From Bacteroidales bacterium (GTDB lineage Bacteria; Bacteroidota; Bacteroidia; Bacteroidales; Muribaculaceae): a stretch of DNA of 64,000 nt. The first letter of the stretch is position 1. Every line of letters begins with the position of its first letter. The stretch covers positions 62,001 through 126,000 of the forward strand of contig CAAGDX010000034.1 in the NCBI GenBank assembly GCA_900768685.1, written 5' to 3'. The notes below the pieces were generated by a model. The model was not told the DNA's origin. It did no database searches and saw only the letters and a program-made list of their open reading frames with translations. Shown here in pieces: positions 18,010 through 25,536 of this stretch. The position numbers were made by a program, and so were the translations under genes.

Positions 18010-18430
18010 AATCTCAAAATTAGTCCAATTGCAAATTTAATCCCGTCAAAGGATATTTTCAATTGGGTAAAATGAAGTCCACGCCGTGCTTTAATATGAG
18101 ATTTGTTCAAATGTTAAGGCGGGTCTTGGGCGGGATTCACGACATATTTAAAAGCGTTTACTTGGCGCTTTGTTCTTGACATTCTGAAATCTAGCAAATT
18201 ATGGAATTGTAGTCTGGAACTTAGCAACGGTAGATGCTCATAGGTGTAATATGTATAAAGCTGATGGTTTTTTCAGCATTATTGTCGCATCCGTGCGATT
18301 AATTAATCTGAAAGCCATTAGATATCATCTTATATCGGCGTGGGCTCTGGCGTTGTCTGTTCAACTACAATAGGCGGTGCTAGAGCCTCAGAATGTGGAA
18401 CAGACACAAGCGGTTCCCACGCTTCTTTTA
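18010..18430 (+). ncRNA. Candidate structured RNA or long leader before the GTPase island
   Basis: The 650 bases from 17847 to 18500 have no convincing gene but hold a series of hairpins. AATCTCA (18010) pairs with TGAGATT (18097), enclosing CCAATTG (18025) and CAATTGG (18060). AAAGCG/CGCTTT lie at 18151/18166, GCTGA/TCAGC at 18260/18273 and TCGCA/TGCGA at 18285/18294. A long composite stem joins GCGTGGG (18338) to CCCACGC (18416), with TGTCTGTTC (18354) pairing GAACAGACA (18398) inside it around an inner AGGC/GCCT hairpin. TTCTTTTA follows the last stem. It could be a free RNA, a 5' leader of the five-gene operon, or a remnant. No RNA family was recognised. Confidence 0.4.
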
Positions 18431-18463
18431 TGTGCTCGTTCAAATTATTGAAAATTATAAACC

Positions 18464-18483
18464 CCTTAGACGGGAACCTAAGG
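18464..18483 (+). promoter_or_regulatory. Hairpin just before the 18500 start codon
   Basis: CCTTAG and CTAAGG form a 6-base stem around ACGGGAAC, 16 bases before the first ATG of the operon. It could affect translation initiation. Confidence 0.4.
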
Positions 18484-18499
18484 AAAAATTTAAATAATT

Positions 18500-19555
18500 A
18501 TGAATGAGAATAGATTCTTAAAAATTTTTAGTTTATTCGCTTTTGTTTCTTTTGCAGCAGTAAGCTGTTGGGCTACTGCAGAATCTTTACACCTGCTTCT
18601 CTCTACATGGCCTCTTGCTTTGTGTTGGATTGTTACTATTGGTTTCTTTTTTATTGCCTCATGGGGGTCTAAAATGATAGTAGATAGTCTCAATCAAAAA
18701 ATTTATATGGAGAAAAGAGGGCTTAGTTTAATAGGCGGTGTGATAATTTTACTTGTCTTTTGGTTGGCTTGCAGTATGCCTACAAATACTCACACATTTT
18801 TCTATAGAAATGTGATAAATAGTGAGGTCTCAACGGATATTGCGACAACGCAGTCTTATTTAATTCAAATTAGAAATAATGTAATAACAGAAAACAAAAT
18901 AAAAGAACGTATAGCAGACCTTACTAATAAAGTTGAGTTGAAATTAGGTGAATTAACAGCGGAGATAGAAAATGAGGCGTTACCCGGACAAGGACCTAAA
19001 GCAAAATCAATACTGCGTGAACTTGCAAACCTTTTAGGTGTCGCAAAAATAGAACCGTTGGCTTATAGGGGTACTTCTATTCAAGAACGTCAGAAATTAT
19101 GTGATGCATATAGGCACAAAATGTATATTTTGCTGGAATCCAAAAAGAAATCAATCATTAGTTTGATGACTCCGTCTAACGACCACCATCAGAAACAAGC
19201 TGCTAAAGACTATGACAATCTTGATTTAATTAAGAAATACATAAGTAATGGAACAATAGATGTCAATGATGCTGAAGGAATAAAAACTATATGTGATAAA
19301 CTCAATGATGGTTATTCTACAATTAATACTTATCAGCAATTTGTTGACTTTAAAAGTGAAGACGATAAGGCTACATATACCGCTCCTAAACCTGTAACCA
19401 AAGTAAAAAGATTGACAAGCGTTTTTGATGTTTGGCAAGATTATCTTGAAGGATTGTATGCAGGTCATGGTTTCTTCTTTTGGATACTCATTTCTATTTT
19501 AGTGGATATAGCCGCATTTATATTTTTTGACATAGCTTTCAAGAAAAGAGATTAA
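18500..19555 (+). CDS. Polytopic membrane protein, first gene of the GTPase island
   Basis: A 351-residue protein without a recognised family. Three membrane helices lie near residues 7-28, 33-54 and 74-92, and one near the C terminus (about 324-343, WILISILVDIAAFIFF). Between them is a hydrophilic, mostly helical region (about 95-320) including a coiled-coil stretch (KERIADLTNKVELKLGELTAEIENE near 133-157). With an odd/even helix count this part probably faces the periplasm. The gene heads a tight block of five, with 33 bases before the GTPase gene. The DNA is AT-rich compared with its flanks. A membrane anchor or channel for the complex is inference. Confidence 0.75.
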   Translation: MNENRFLKIFSLFAFVSFAAVSCWATAESLHLLLSTWPLALCWIVTIGFFFIASWGSKMIVDSLNQKIYMEKRGLSLIGGVIILLVFWLACSMPTNTHTFFYRNVINSEVSTDIATTQSYLIQIRNNVITENKIKERIADLTNKVELKLGELTAEIENEALPGQGPKAKSILRELANLLGVAKIEPLAYRGTSIQERQKLCDAYRHKMYILLESKKKSIISLMTPSNDHHQKQAAKDYDNLDLIKKYISNGTIDVNDAEGIKTICDKLNDGYSTINTYQQFVDFKSEDDKATYTAPKPVTKVKRLTSVFDVWQDYLEGLYAGHGFFFWILISILVDIAAFIFFDIAFKKRD

Positions 19556-19588
19556 AAAACAGTAATAATTTATAAAAAACACAACATT

Positions 19589-20500
19589 ATGCCAGTAACA
19601 AATATTAATCAAGGTAATAACAATGGAGAAAATGGAAATCAGGTTCAGGTGCAGGAAACTCAAGAACAATATAATTCCAATGGTGTGCAAGGTCTCAGTG
19701 AGGCAGAACTGAATGACCCGAATAGTATTAATGTTACAATATCCGACCACAATGCACCATTGGTAATATTATTTGGTCCTCCGGCTTGTGGAAAGACAAT
19801 GACATTAGTAAGGATGACACGTTTCTTACAATCTGAAGGATACACTGTTTCTCCGATACGAACATTTCGTCCGACAGCGGATACTAACTATAAAGAAATC
19901 TGCGATAAATTTGATGAAACGATAAATAGCAATAATGCTGCGGAATCAACAGACCGTATTAGCTTTATGCTAGTTGAAGTTATTAAGAACGGCAGAAGGC
20001 TTTGCCAAATTCTTGAAGCTCCGGGTGAATATTATTTCAATCCATCAAAGCCGAATACAAGTTTTCCAAATTATGTCAATACTATCATTGCAAGTCAAAA
20101 CCGCAAGGTGTGGACTATTATGATTGAGCCTGATTGGATGAATCAAACAGATCGCAGAAATTATGTTTCCAGAATTATGCGTTTGAAGCAAAGTATGCGG
20201 TCAAAAGATAGTGTGGTTTTTGTCTTTAATAAAATAGACCTTACAAACTTCGTTATCGGTGTTGGAGAAATTAATAACTCTGCTGCTATAGAAGAAGTAA
20301 AGAACTTGTATCCGGATATTTTTGTTCCGTTTGAGAACCAAAATCCAATAACAAGAATTTTCTATAAATATAATTGCGAGTTCGTGCCATTTCAAACAGG
20401 GTATTATACTTCCGCAATGAGTGCTGTAACTTATCAAGAAGGTCCAAGAGAGTATTGTGTAAAACTTTGGAATGTTATAATGAAATCAATAAGAGGATAA
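19589..20500 (+). CDS. TRAFAC-like P-loop GTPase
   Basis: A 303-residue cytosolic P-loop protein. The first 50 residues are Asn/Gln-rich and probably disordered. Walker A is GPPACGKT at residues 63-70. The place of the G3 motif is EAPG (143-146), where TRAFAC GTPases usually have D-x-x-G. The guanine-specifying NKID is at 214-217. Together these indicate a GTPase of the TRAFAC class, closest in style to the GTPases of multi-gene conflict systems (the double-GTPase families described by Aravind and colleagues). That placement needs a profile search. It is 3 bases from the next gene, which encodes a coiled-coil membrane protein. Confidence 0.8.
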   Translation: MPVTNINQGNNNGENGNQVQVQETQEQYNSNGVQGLSEAELNDPNSINVTISDHNAPLVILFGPPACGKTMTLVRMTRFLQSEGYTVSPIRTFRPTADTNYKEICDKFDETINSNNAAESTDRISFMLVEVIKNGRRLCQILEAPGEYYFNPSKPNTSFPNYVNTIIASQNRKVWTIMIEPDWMNQTDRRNYVSRIMRLKQSMRSKDSVVFVFNKIDLTNFVIGVGEINNSAAIEEVKNLYPDIFVPFENQNPITRIFYKYNCEFVPFQTGYYTSAMSAVTYQEGPREYCVKLWNVIMKSIRG

Positions 20501-20503
20501 AAT

Positions 20504-22021
20504 ATGGGGATTGATGTAAAATTGTATACCCATGGAGTACCTAGTGGGCAAAGTGTATGGGGAATAGATAAGGATGATAGCCATTATATTGAAAGTTTTT
20601 ATGGTAGAAAATCCAATGAACCTATAGAGATGTTTGTAGAAGTACAACAATTCTCTAATGCTCAATATTGCTATTATACTTATATTCGAAAGGGAAATGT
20701 TGTTGGAAACAGTGGACGTACTGGAAGCTATTTCGCTCTCACTGTAAGGATTAATTACTGTTATGCAGATATAAAAAATATTTATAATATGCTTGATGCA
20801 GCTTTCAATAAGTTTATTGTAGGTCAGCATATTGTTGATATTACCGGAAATACCATAAAATACAAAATTACCGATTTTGCTGAAGCTGATTCAATCTTAA
20901 ATGCTTTGGAAAAAGAAATAATTCATTACTTGGAGCAATTTTCATCAAATCCTGATTTTATTTCTCTAGTGGGATTTAAAGCAAATGGTTCTAACGGAAT
21001 GGAATTTGTTAATCTTCTTGAATGTGACGAAAATTTAGTTGTCAAACTAAAAAATGGGGTTTCTTTGTCTATTTCATGTTTGCATTGTACTAAAAGAGAG
21101 GCAAAAATCATAAAAGAAAAGGAAGAGAAAATTGCAGAGGTAAATAGAAACGCAAGTCAGCAGATTATGGATATAAAGCAGAAAGCTCAGAAAGACATAG
21201 ATGCTGCGAATAAAGAGAAGAAGCAATCTATTGAAACTATTCGCAATCAATATAAAAATGCTGATTTGAGAATATCAAGCCTTCAAGAAATAAACGAAAA
21301 CTTAACTTCTCGAATAAAAAATTTAGAAGAAAGTGAGAAACGCTTGAAAAAAGAAATTGAAAATACTAAAAATAACCGGGAAGATTATTCAAAAATTAAA
21401 AAGGAACTTGAGAAAAAGAAGATACTTCTGAATGAAATTAAAGATACTTTTTCCAAATTGAATTTGAAAGCAGAAGAAGAGCAAACATCAAATAATGAGC
21501 CAAGAGAAGAACCGGTGAAGGATAAGAATCCTAAAACAAAGTCAATTGTTGGGCTGTTAAATCTTTGTTTAACAGTAGTAGTTTTGGTTGTGCTTATTGT
21601 GTTCATTGGAATAAATTTGTCCGGAGATAAAGAGAACAGCAATGTGCAACAAATGGAGTTGTTAGATGCAGGTGTGAAAAGCAATTCTGAAATTAAAAGT
21701 AATTATAGCCGCAAGAAAGAATCTGATACTGTTGTTGAAGAGAACACAACAGTTCAAGAATTATTTCAACAATTAAAAGAGCTGTACCAAAATGCCAAAA
21801 TAAATATTGAACGAATAAGTAAAAGTAATCCAATGAAATGTGATGGTAGTTCATATACTGTGAACTTAAAAAATGTTTATGATATTTTGAAAGGAGAGTG
21901 GGTTTCAAAAGATTTTGATATTAATGGTGATAAAATAATTCCAAGGCATCCCGGCAAATGTGAAATCTCATACATCGTTGGGAATGATACCCTTGTAACA
22001 AGAACGATTGATGTTAAGTAA
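20504..22021 (+). CDS. Bitopic coiled-coil membrane protein, possible GTPase partner
   Basis: A 505-residue protein of unrecognised family. Residues 1-190 form a globular domain with YYTYIRK near 64 and an FALTVRINYCYADI stretch near 84. Residues about 200-325 are a long, highly charged coiled coil. One membrane helix follows near 350-372 (VGLLNLCLTVVVLVVLIVFI). The remaining 130 residues should be periplasmic and end in a small beta domain (KCEISYIVGNDTLVTRTIDV) like an Ig-fold edge. The N-terminal domain appears related to that of the fifth gene (22588-23808). Its layout suits signalling between the cytosolic GTPase and the periplasm. Confidence 0.75.
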   Translation: MGIDVKLYTHGVPSGQSVWGIDKDDSHYIESFYGRKSNEPIEMFVEVQQFSNAQYCYYTYIRKGNVVGNSGRTGSYFALTVRINYCYADIKNIYNMLDAAFNKFIVGQHIVDITGNTIKYKITDFAEADSILNALEKEIIHYLEQFSSNPDFISLVGFKANGSNGMEFVNLLECDENLVVKLKNGVSLSISCLHCTKREAKIIKEKEEKIAEVNRNASQQIMDIKQKAQKDIDAANKEKKQSIETIRNQYKNADLRISSLQEINENLTSRIKNLEESEKRLKKEIENTKNNREDYSKIKKELEKKKILLNEIKDTFSKLNLKAEEEQTSNNEPREEPVKDKNPKTKSIVGLLNLCLTVVVLVVLIVFIGINLSGDKENSNVQQMELLDAGVKSNSEIKSNYSRKKESDTVVEENTTVQELFQQLKELYQNAKINIERISKSNPMKCDGSSYTVNLKNVYDILKGEWVSKDFDINGDKIIPRHPGKCEISYIVGNDTLVTRTIDVK

Positions 22022-22022
22022 T

Positions 22023-22583
22023 ATGATTGTTAAGCTTTGTTTAGTTTTTTTTATTTTATTATCACTAACTTCATGTAAATGTAGTGATGAAAAATCGGCT
22101 CTCACTTTTTATGATTCCGGTGAAGAATTTGACTCACAGTCTGAAGATGCAAAAAGCAGTTCTGATTATGATTTTATGTCTGATTCAGAAATAGTCTCTA
22201 TACCTTTTGTAGAAAATGGAGGACTGAAGTTTATTAATGTTTCAGTAAATGGAATTGGATTACAAATGATTTTTGACACAGGTTGTTCAAGTACGCTTAT
22301 TTCTTTAGCAGAGGCTAATTATCTTTATCAAAAAGGTTACTTGACACTTGATGACATACTCGGTTTATCCCAATCTCAAATTGCAGATGGTAGCGTTGTT
22401 GAAAATATGGTGATTAATTTGAAGGAGGTAATTATTGATGGTAAAATAAAATGCACAAATGTAACTGCAACCGTATCAAGCAATACAAATGCGCCTCTTC
22501 TTTTGGGTAATGAAGTGTTGAATCGAGTTGCTTCGTATTCAGTGGATAATGAGAATAAATTAATCAATTTTAGACTGAAATAA
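22023..22583 (+). CDS. Retropepsin-like aspartic protease lipoprotein
   Basis: A 186-residue lipoprotein. The signal peptide ends in the lipobox LTSC (Cys near residue 18), so it is lipid-anchored. An acidic Ser-rich linker follows (about 20-55). The catalytic domain resembles retroviral-type aspartic proteases (clan AA, gag-asp family): FDTGCSSTLIS with catalytic Asp85, and the hydrophobic-hydrophobic-Gly motif LLLGNEV with G162. Such proteins work as dimers with one Asp from each chain. I chose ATG 22023, one base after the preceding stop. It probably cleaves a periplasmic or outer-membrane substrate, perhaps a partner encoded in the same operon (inference). Confidence 0.82.
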   Translation: MIVKLCLVFFILLSLTSCKCSDEKSALTFYDSGEEFDSQSEDAKSSSDYDFMSDSEIVSIPFVENGGLKFINVSVNGIGLQMIFDTGCSSTLISLAEANYLYQKGYLTLDDILGLSQSQIADGSVVENMVINLKEVIIDGKIKCTNVTATVSSNTNAPLLLGNEVLNRVASYSVDNENKLINFRLK

Positions 22584-22587
22584 TTGT

Positions 22588-23808
22588 ATGAATGCTACAA
22601 TTTATTTGTTCGGTGAGTTTAATTACGGGTATTCTCAATATCCTGATGATTATACGTCAAAGGTATTCAAAAAAATATTCGATAATTCTAAATCAACTAC
22701 TCAAGTTGTCATACATAGAGATGGCAATTTAATGTATTATGTGTATATTAGAAAGTTGGAACAATCACGGTACATTGGTTTTTGTATAGTACTAAATAAC
22801 TTGCTTTTAACTCAATGCCTTGATGGACTATTTAATTTGTTTGAAAATACTGTTTCTCGTTTGGTACAAAATGGACAGCTAATACATTTTAATGATGTAG
22901 GAGAAATCGTTACCAATGTTGAGCAGTTGTATTTGAATATAGAAGAAATAGACTTGATTGACCAATCTCTCCGTGCGGGATTAAACCGTTTTGAAAATGA
23001 AGTAAAATCGTTGCCGGCTGTTAATTATGGCGTGTCTAAAGACTCTTCAAAGGATTTTGTTATTAGTGATAATTTGGACGATATTGTAAGATCCAGTTAT
23101 ACCAATAGTTATACCTTTGTATATAAGTCTTATAGTTTTAACACTTCTCAGATGAACAGCTATAAAGGTGTTTTAACCCGAGTAAGAAATGAGAAAAAAG
23201 TATTACAAGAAGAAAACGAAAAATTAAAGAAAGTGCTTAGCGAGACAATCAGAGAAAAGAAGCAGTTTAAGTTTGTTATCTTCTTGTTTGTTATTTTACT
23301 TGGTTGTGGTGTGTTTTTATTCTTATTAAACGATAATTTGGTTTTTACCAGGAATGCACTATCCTGTGCAAATGATACTATCAGTATGCAATATGATTCT
23401 TTAAGTATTAAAAATAATCATATTTTAAGATTAGTGGAAGATAGCATAAAATTAGAAAATTATTTACAGGAGGCACTGAAAAGCAAAATAGAATCAGATA
23501 ATAAATTGAAGCAGTTTAATGACATAATAAGTTCAAGACAACCGTTTTTTATAAAAAACAGCACGTTTGATTTTAACTCAGGTTATTTGAAAATTGATTA
23601 TTACGGATTCTTGGAGAGTATGAATTCATTTATAAATATTTATGTTTATAATGATAAAGGATTGGTTGTGAATAAAAGTGCATATATTTCTATTGCTCCA
23701 GGCAATAATTCAACATCTATTTTTATCAATAATAATTTGGATGGGAGGGAATGGTACTCATTTGAAATATTAAAGGGAAATGCCATTATTGGTGGTAATA
23801 GGCATTAG
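22588..23808 (+). CDS. Second bitopic coiled-coil membrane protein of the island
   Basis: A 406-residue protein without a recognised family. The N-terminal domain (about 1-140) includes YYVYIRK near residue 50 and GFCIVLNN near 65. These line up with YYTYIRK and FALTVRIN of the 20504 protein, so the two share a domain. A coiled coil follows (about 195-228), then one membrane helix (KFVIFLFVILLGCGVFLFLL, about 229-250), a periplasmic helical stretch (260-315) and a C-terminal beta-sandwich-like domain (320-406). It is 4 bases after the protease gene and ends the operon at a hairpin terminator. Confidence 0.75.
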   Translation: MNATIYLFGEFNYGYSQYPDDYTSKVFKKIFDNSKSTTQVVIHRDGNLMYYVYIRKLEQSRYIGFCIVLNNLLLTQCLDGLFNLFENTVSRLVQNGQLIHFNDVGEIVTNVEQLYLNIEEIDLIDQSLRAGLNRFENEVKSLPAVNYGVSKDSSKDFVISDNLDDIVRSSYTNSYTFVYKSYSFNTSQMNSYKGVLTRVRNEKKVLQEENEKLKKVLSETIREKKQFKFVIFLFVILLGCGVFLFLLNDNLVFTRNALSCANDTISMQYDSLSIKNNHILRLVEDSIKLENYLQEALKSKIESDNKLKQFNDIISSRQPFFIKNSTFDFNSGYLKIDYYGFLESMNSFINIYVYNDKGLVVNKSAYISIAPGNNSTSIFINNNLDGREWYSFEILKGNAIIGGNRH

Positions 23809-23823
23809 TGTTTTTAGATAAGA

Positions 23824-23853
23824 AATCCCGACAATTGCCGGGATTCCTTTATT
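23824..23853. terminator. Terminator between the GTPase island and leuB
   Basis: AATCCCG and CGGGATT form a 7-base stem around ACAATTGC, followed by CCTTTATT. It may serve both converging transcripts. Confidence 0.75.
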
Positions 23854-23874
23854 CTAAATATTGTTGCTAATTTT

Positions 23875-24933
23875 TTATTTATTTATGTATTCCACAAGCC
23901 AATCGCCGACTGCGGAGGTGGAGTAAGGTTTGTGGTCGGAGATTTGGATGTCCGGGGTGCGGATGAGGGAGTCCAGGGAGGCGTTTACAGCGGTGCGGAT
24001 GAGGTCTGCTTCTTCTTTGAGGTTGAAGTAGTCGAACATCATGGCGGCGGAGAGGACTTGTGCGAGTGGGTTTGCGATGTTTAAGCCTTTTGCTTGCGGC
24101 CAGGAACCGTGGATTGGCTCAAATACCGGGGTGAGCTCGCCTATGGATGCGGAGGGGAGCAGTCCCATGGAGCCGGAAACTACACTTGCTTCGTCTGTGA
24201 GGATGTCGCCAAAAGTGTTTTCCGTGACAATGACGTCAAAGAATGTTGGCTCTTGTATCATTCTCATGGCAGCGTTATCCACATACATGAAATCCGTCTG
24301 TACGTCCGGGTGCTGCGGTGCCATTTCTTGTGCAATTTTTCTCCAAAGACGGCTGGAAGCGAGCACGTTAGCCTTATCCACTACAGTGAGGTGCTTGCGG
24401 CGGCGTTCCGCATATTCGTAAGCCACTTTGAGGATGCGTTCTATTTCCGGACGAGTATATGCGTTGGTGTCGTATGCTTTGTCGTTGTCTTGATATTTTT
24501 CACCGAAATACATTCCGCCTGTGAGTTCGCGGATGCAGACAAAGTCGGCTTTTTCCACGAGTTCTCTTTTCAGCGGTGATTTATCCACGAGGCAACTGAA
24601 CACGTTTATCGGGCGGATGTTTGCGAAGAGTCCGAGTTTACGTCTCATGGCGAGTAAGCCTTGTTCCGGACGTACTTTTGCGTTCGGGTTGTTGTCAAAG
24701 CGAGGGTCTCCAACGGCAGAGAAAAGCACGGCGTCGGCTTTTTTGCATATTTCAAATGTTTCTTCCGGGAAAGGGTCGCCGGTGGCATCAATGGCAGCGG
24801 CACCTGCGAGTGCTTGGGTGAAATTCACGGTGTGACCGAATTTGTCGCACACTGCTTTTGTGACTTTTACACCAACTTCCGAGATTTCCGGTCCTATACC
24901 ATCTCCGGCAATAACTGCTATATTAAGATTCAT
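23875..24933 (-). CDS. leuB: 3-isopropylmalate dehydrogenase LeuB
   Basis: Oxidative decarboxylation of 3-isopropylmalate to 2-oxoisocaproate, the third step of leucine synthesis. At 352 residues the length is standard. It starts with IAVIAGDGIGPEI, and RELTGGMYFGE near residue 137 and the metal-binding TENTFGDILTDEAS near 238 are diagnostic. The NAD loop EPIHGSWPQAKG lies near 271. It is the last gene of leuACDB, 2 bases after leuD. Confidence 0.97.
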   Translation of the reverse strand: MNLNIAVIAGDGIGPEISEVGVKVTKAVCDKFGHTVNFTQALAGAAAIDATGDPFPEETFEICKKADAVLFSAVGDPRFDNNPNAKVRPEQGLLAMRRKLGLFANIRPINVFSCLVDKSPLKRELVEKADFVCIRELTGGMYFGEKYQDNDKAYDTNAYTRPEIERILKVAYEYAERRRKHLTVVDKANVLASSRLWRKIAQEMAPQHPDVQTDFMYVDNAAMRMIQEPTFFDVIVTENTFGDILTDEASVVSGSMGLLPSASIGELTPVFEPIHGSWPQAKGLNIANPLAQVLSAAMMFDYFNLKEEADLIRTAVNASLDSLIRTPDIQISDHKPYSTSAVGDWLVEYINK

Positions 24934-24935
24934 GA

Positions 24936-25526
24936 TTATTTTCTGTTTTTTTCGTATTCCTCGATGTCGCTGATTTTCGTGAGCAGAAAATCCACGTCGT
25001 CAAGTCCGTTCATTAAACAATATTTTTTGTATGGGTCTATTTCAAATTTTTCTGTCATTCCGAGTGCCGAGCAGGTGATTGTTTGCTCCGGCAGGTTCAC
25101 TGTCACTTCCGTTGCAGGTTCTGCACTTATTTTGTCCAGAAGTGCTGCAAGAAAAGTCTCGGAAACGGTTACGGGCAGCAGAAAGTTGTTCAGTTCGTTG
25201 GCACGATGAATGTCTGCAAAGAAACTGGAGACAACCACACGGAAGCCGTAGTCGTGTATAGCCCAAGCGGCATGTTCACGGCTGGAGCCGCAACCGAAAT
25301 TTTTGCCAGCCACGAGGATTTTACCTGTGAATCGGCTGTCGTTCAGCGGAAAAGACTGTATTGCATTGCCTTGTGCGTCAAATCTCCTGTCGTAGAAAAG
25401 GTTTTTTCCGAAGTCTTCGCGAGAAGTGGCTTTGAGGAAGCGAGCCGGGATAATCTGGTCCGTGTCTATGTTTTCTATAGGCAGGGGAACGCAGGTGGAT
25501 GTCAGTATATCGAATTTTTCTTTCAT
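24936..25526 (-). CDS. leuD: 3-isopropylmalate dehydratase small subunit LeuD
   Basis: Small subunit of isopropylmalate isomerase, which converts 2- to 3-isopropylmalate with LeuC. I chose ATG 25526 (MKEKFDILTST), giving 196 residues. The frame stays open to 25694, but that extension would lie wholly inside the leuC 3' end and matches nothing in LeuD. Motifs are PIENIDTDQIIPARFL near residue 14, and KNFGCGSSREHAAW near 75, the substrate loop. It starts 10 bases after the leuC stop. Confidence 0.96.
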   Translation of the reverse strand: MKEKFDILTSTCVPLPIENIDTDQIIPARFLKATSREDFGKNLFYDRRFDAQGNAIQSFPLNDSRFTGKILVAGKNFGCGSSREHAAWAIHDYGFRVVVSSFFADIHRANELNNFLLPVTVSETFLAALLDKISAEPATEVTVNLPEQTITCSALGMTEKFEIDPYKKYCLMNGLDDVDFLLTKISDIEEYEKNRK

Positions 25527-25536
25527 TTTCAGGGAG

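Noticed and set aside
17925..18110. A 61-codon open frame on the minus strand in the leader of the GTPase island.
   Set aside because: No start context, low-complexity basic composition and overlap with the hairpin block; chance frame in AT-rich DNA.
18010..18430. tmRNA, RNase P RNA or a retron RNA as an explanation of the hairpin block.
   Set aside because: No tmRNA acceptor or tag frame, no RNase P conserved core motifs, and no reverse transcriptase gene nearby.
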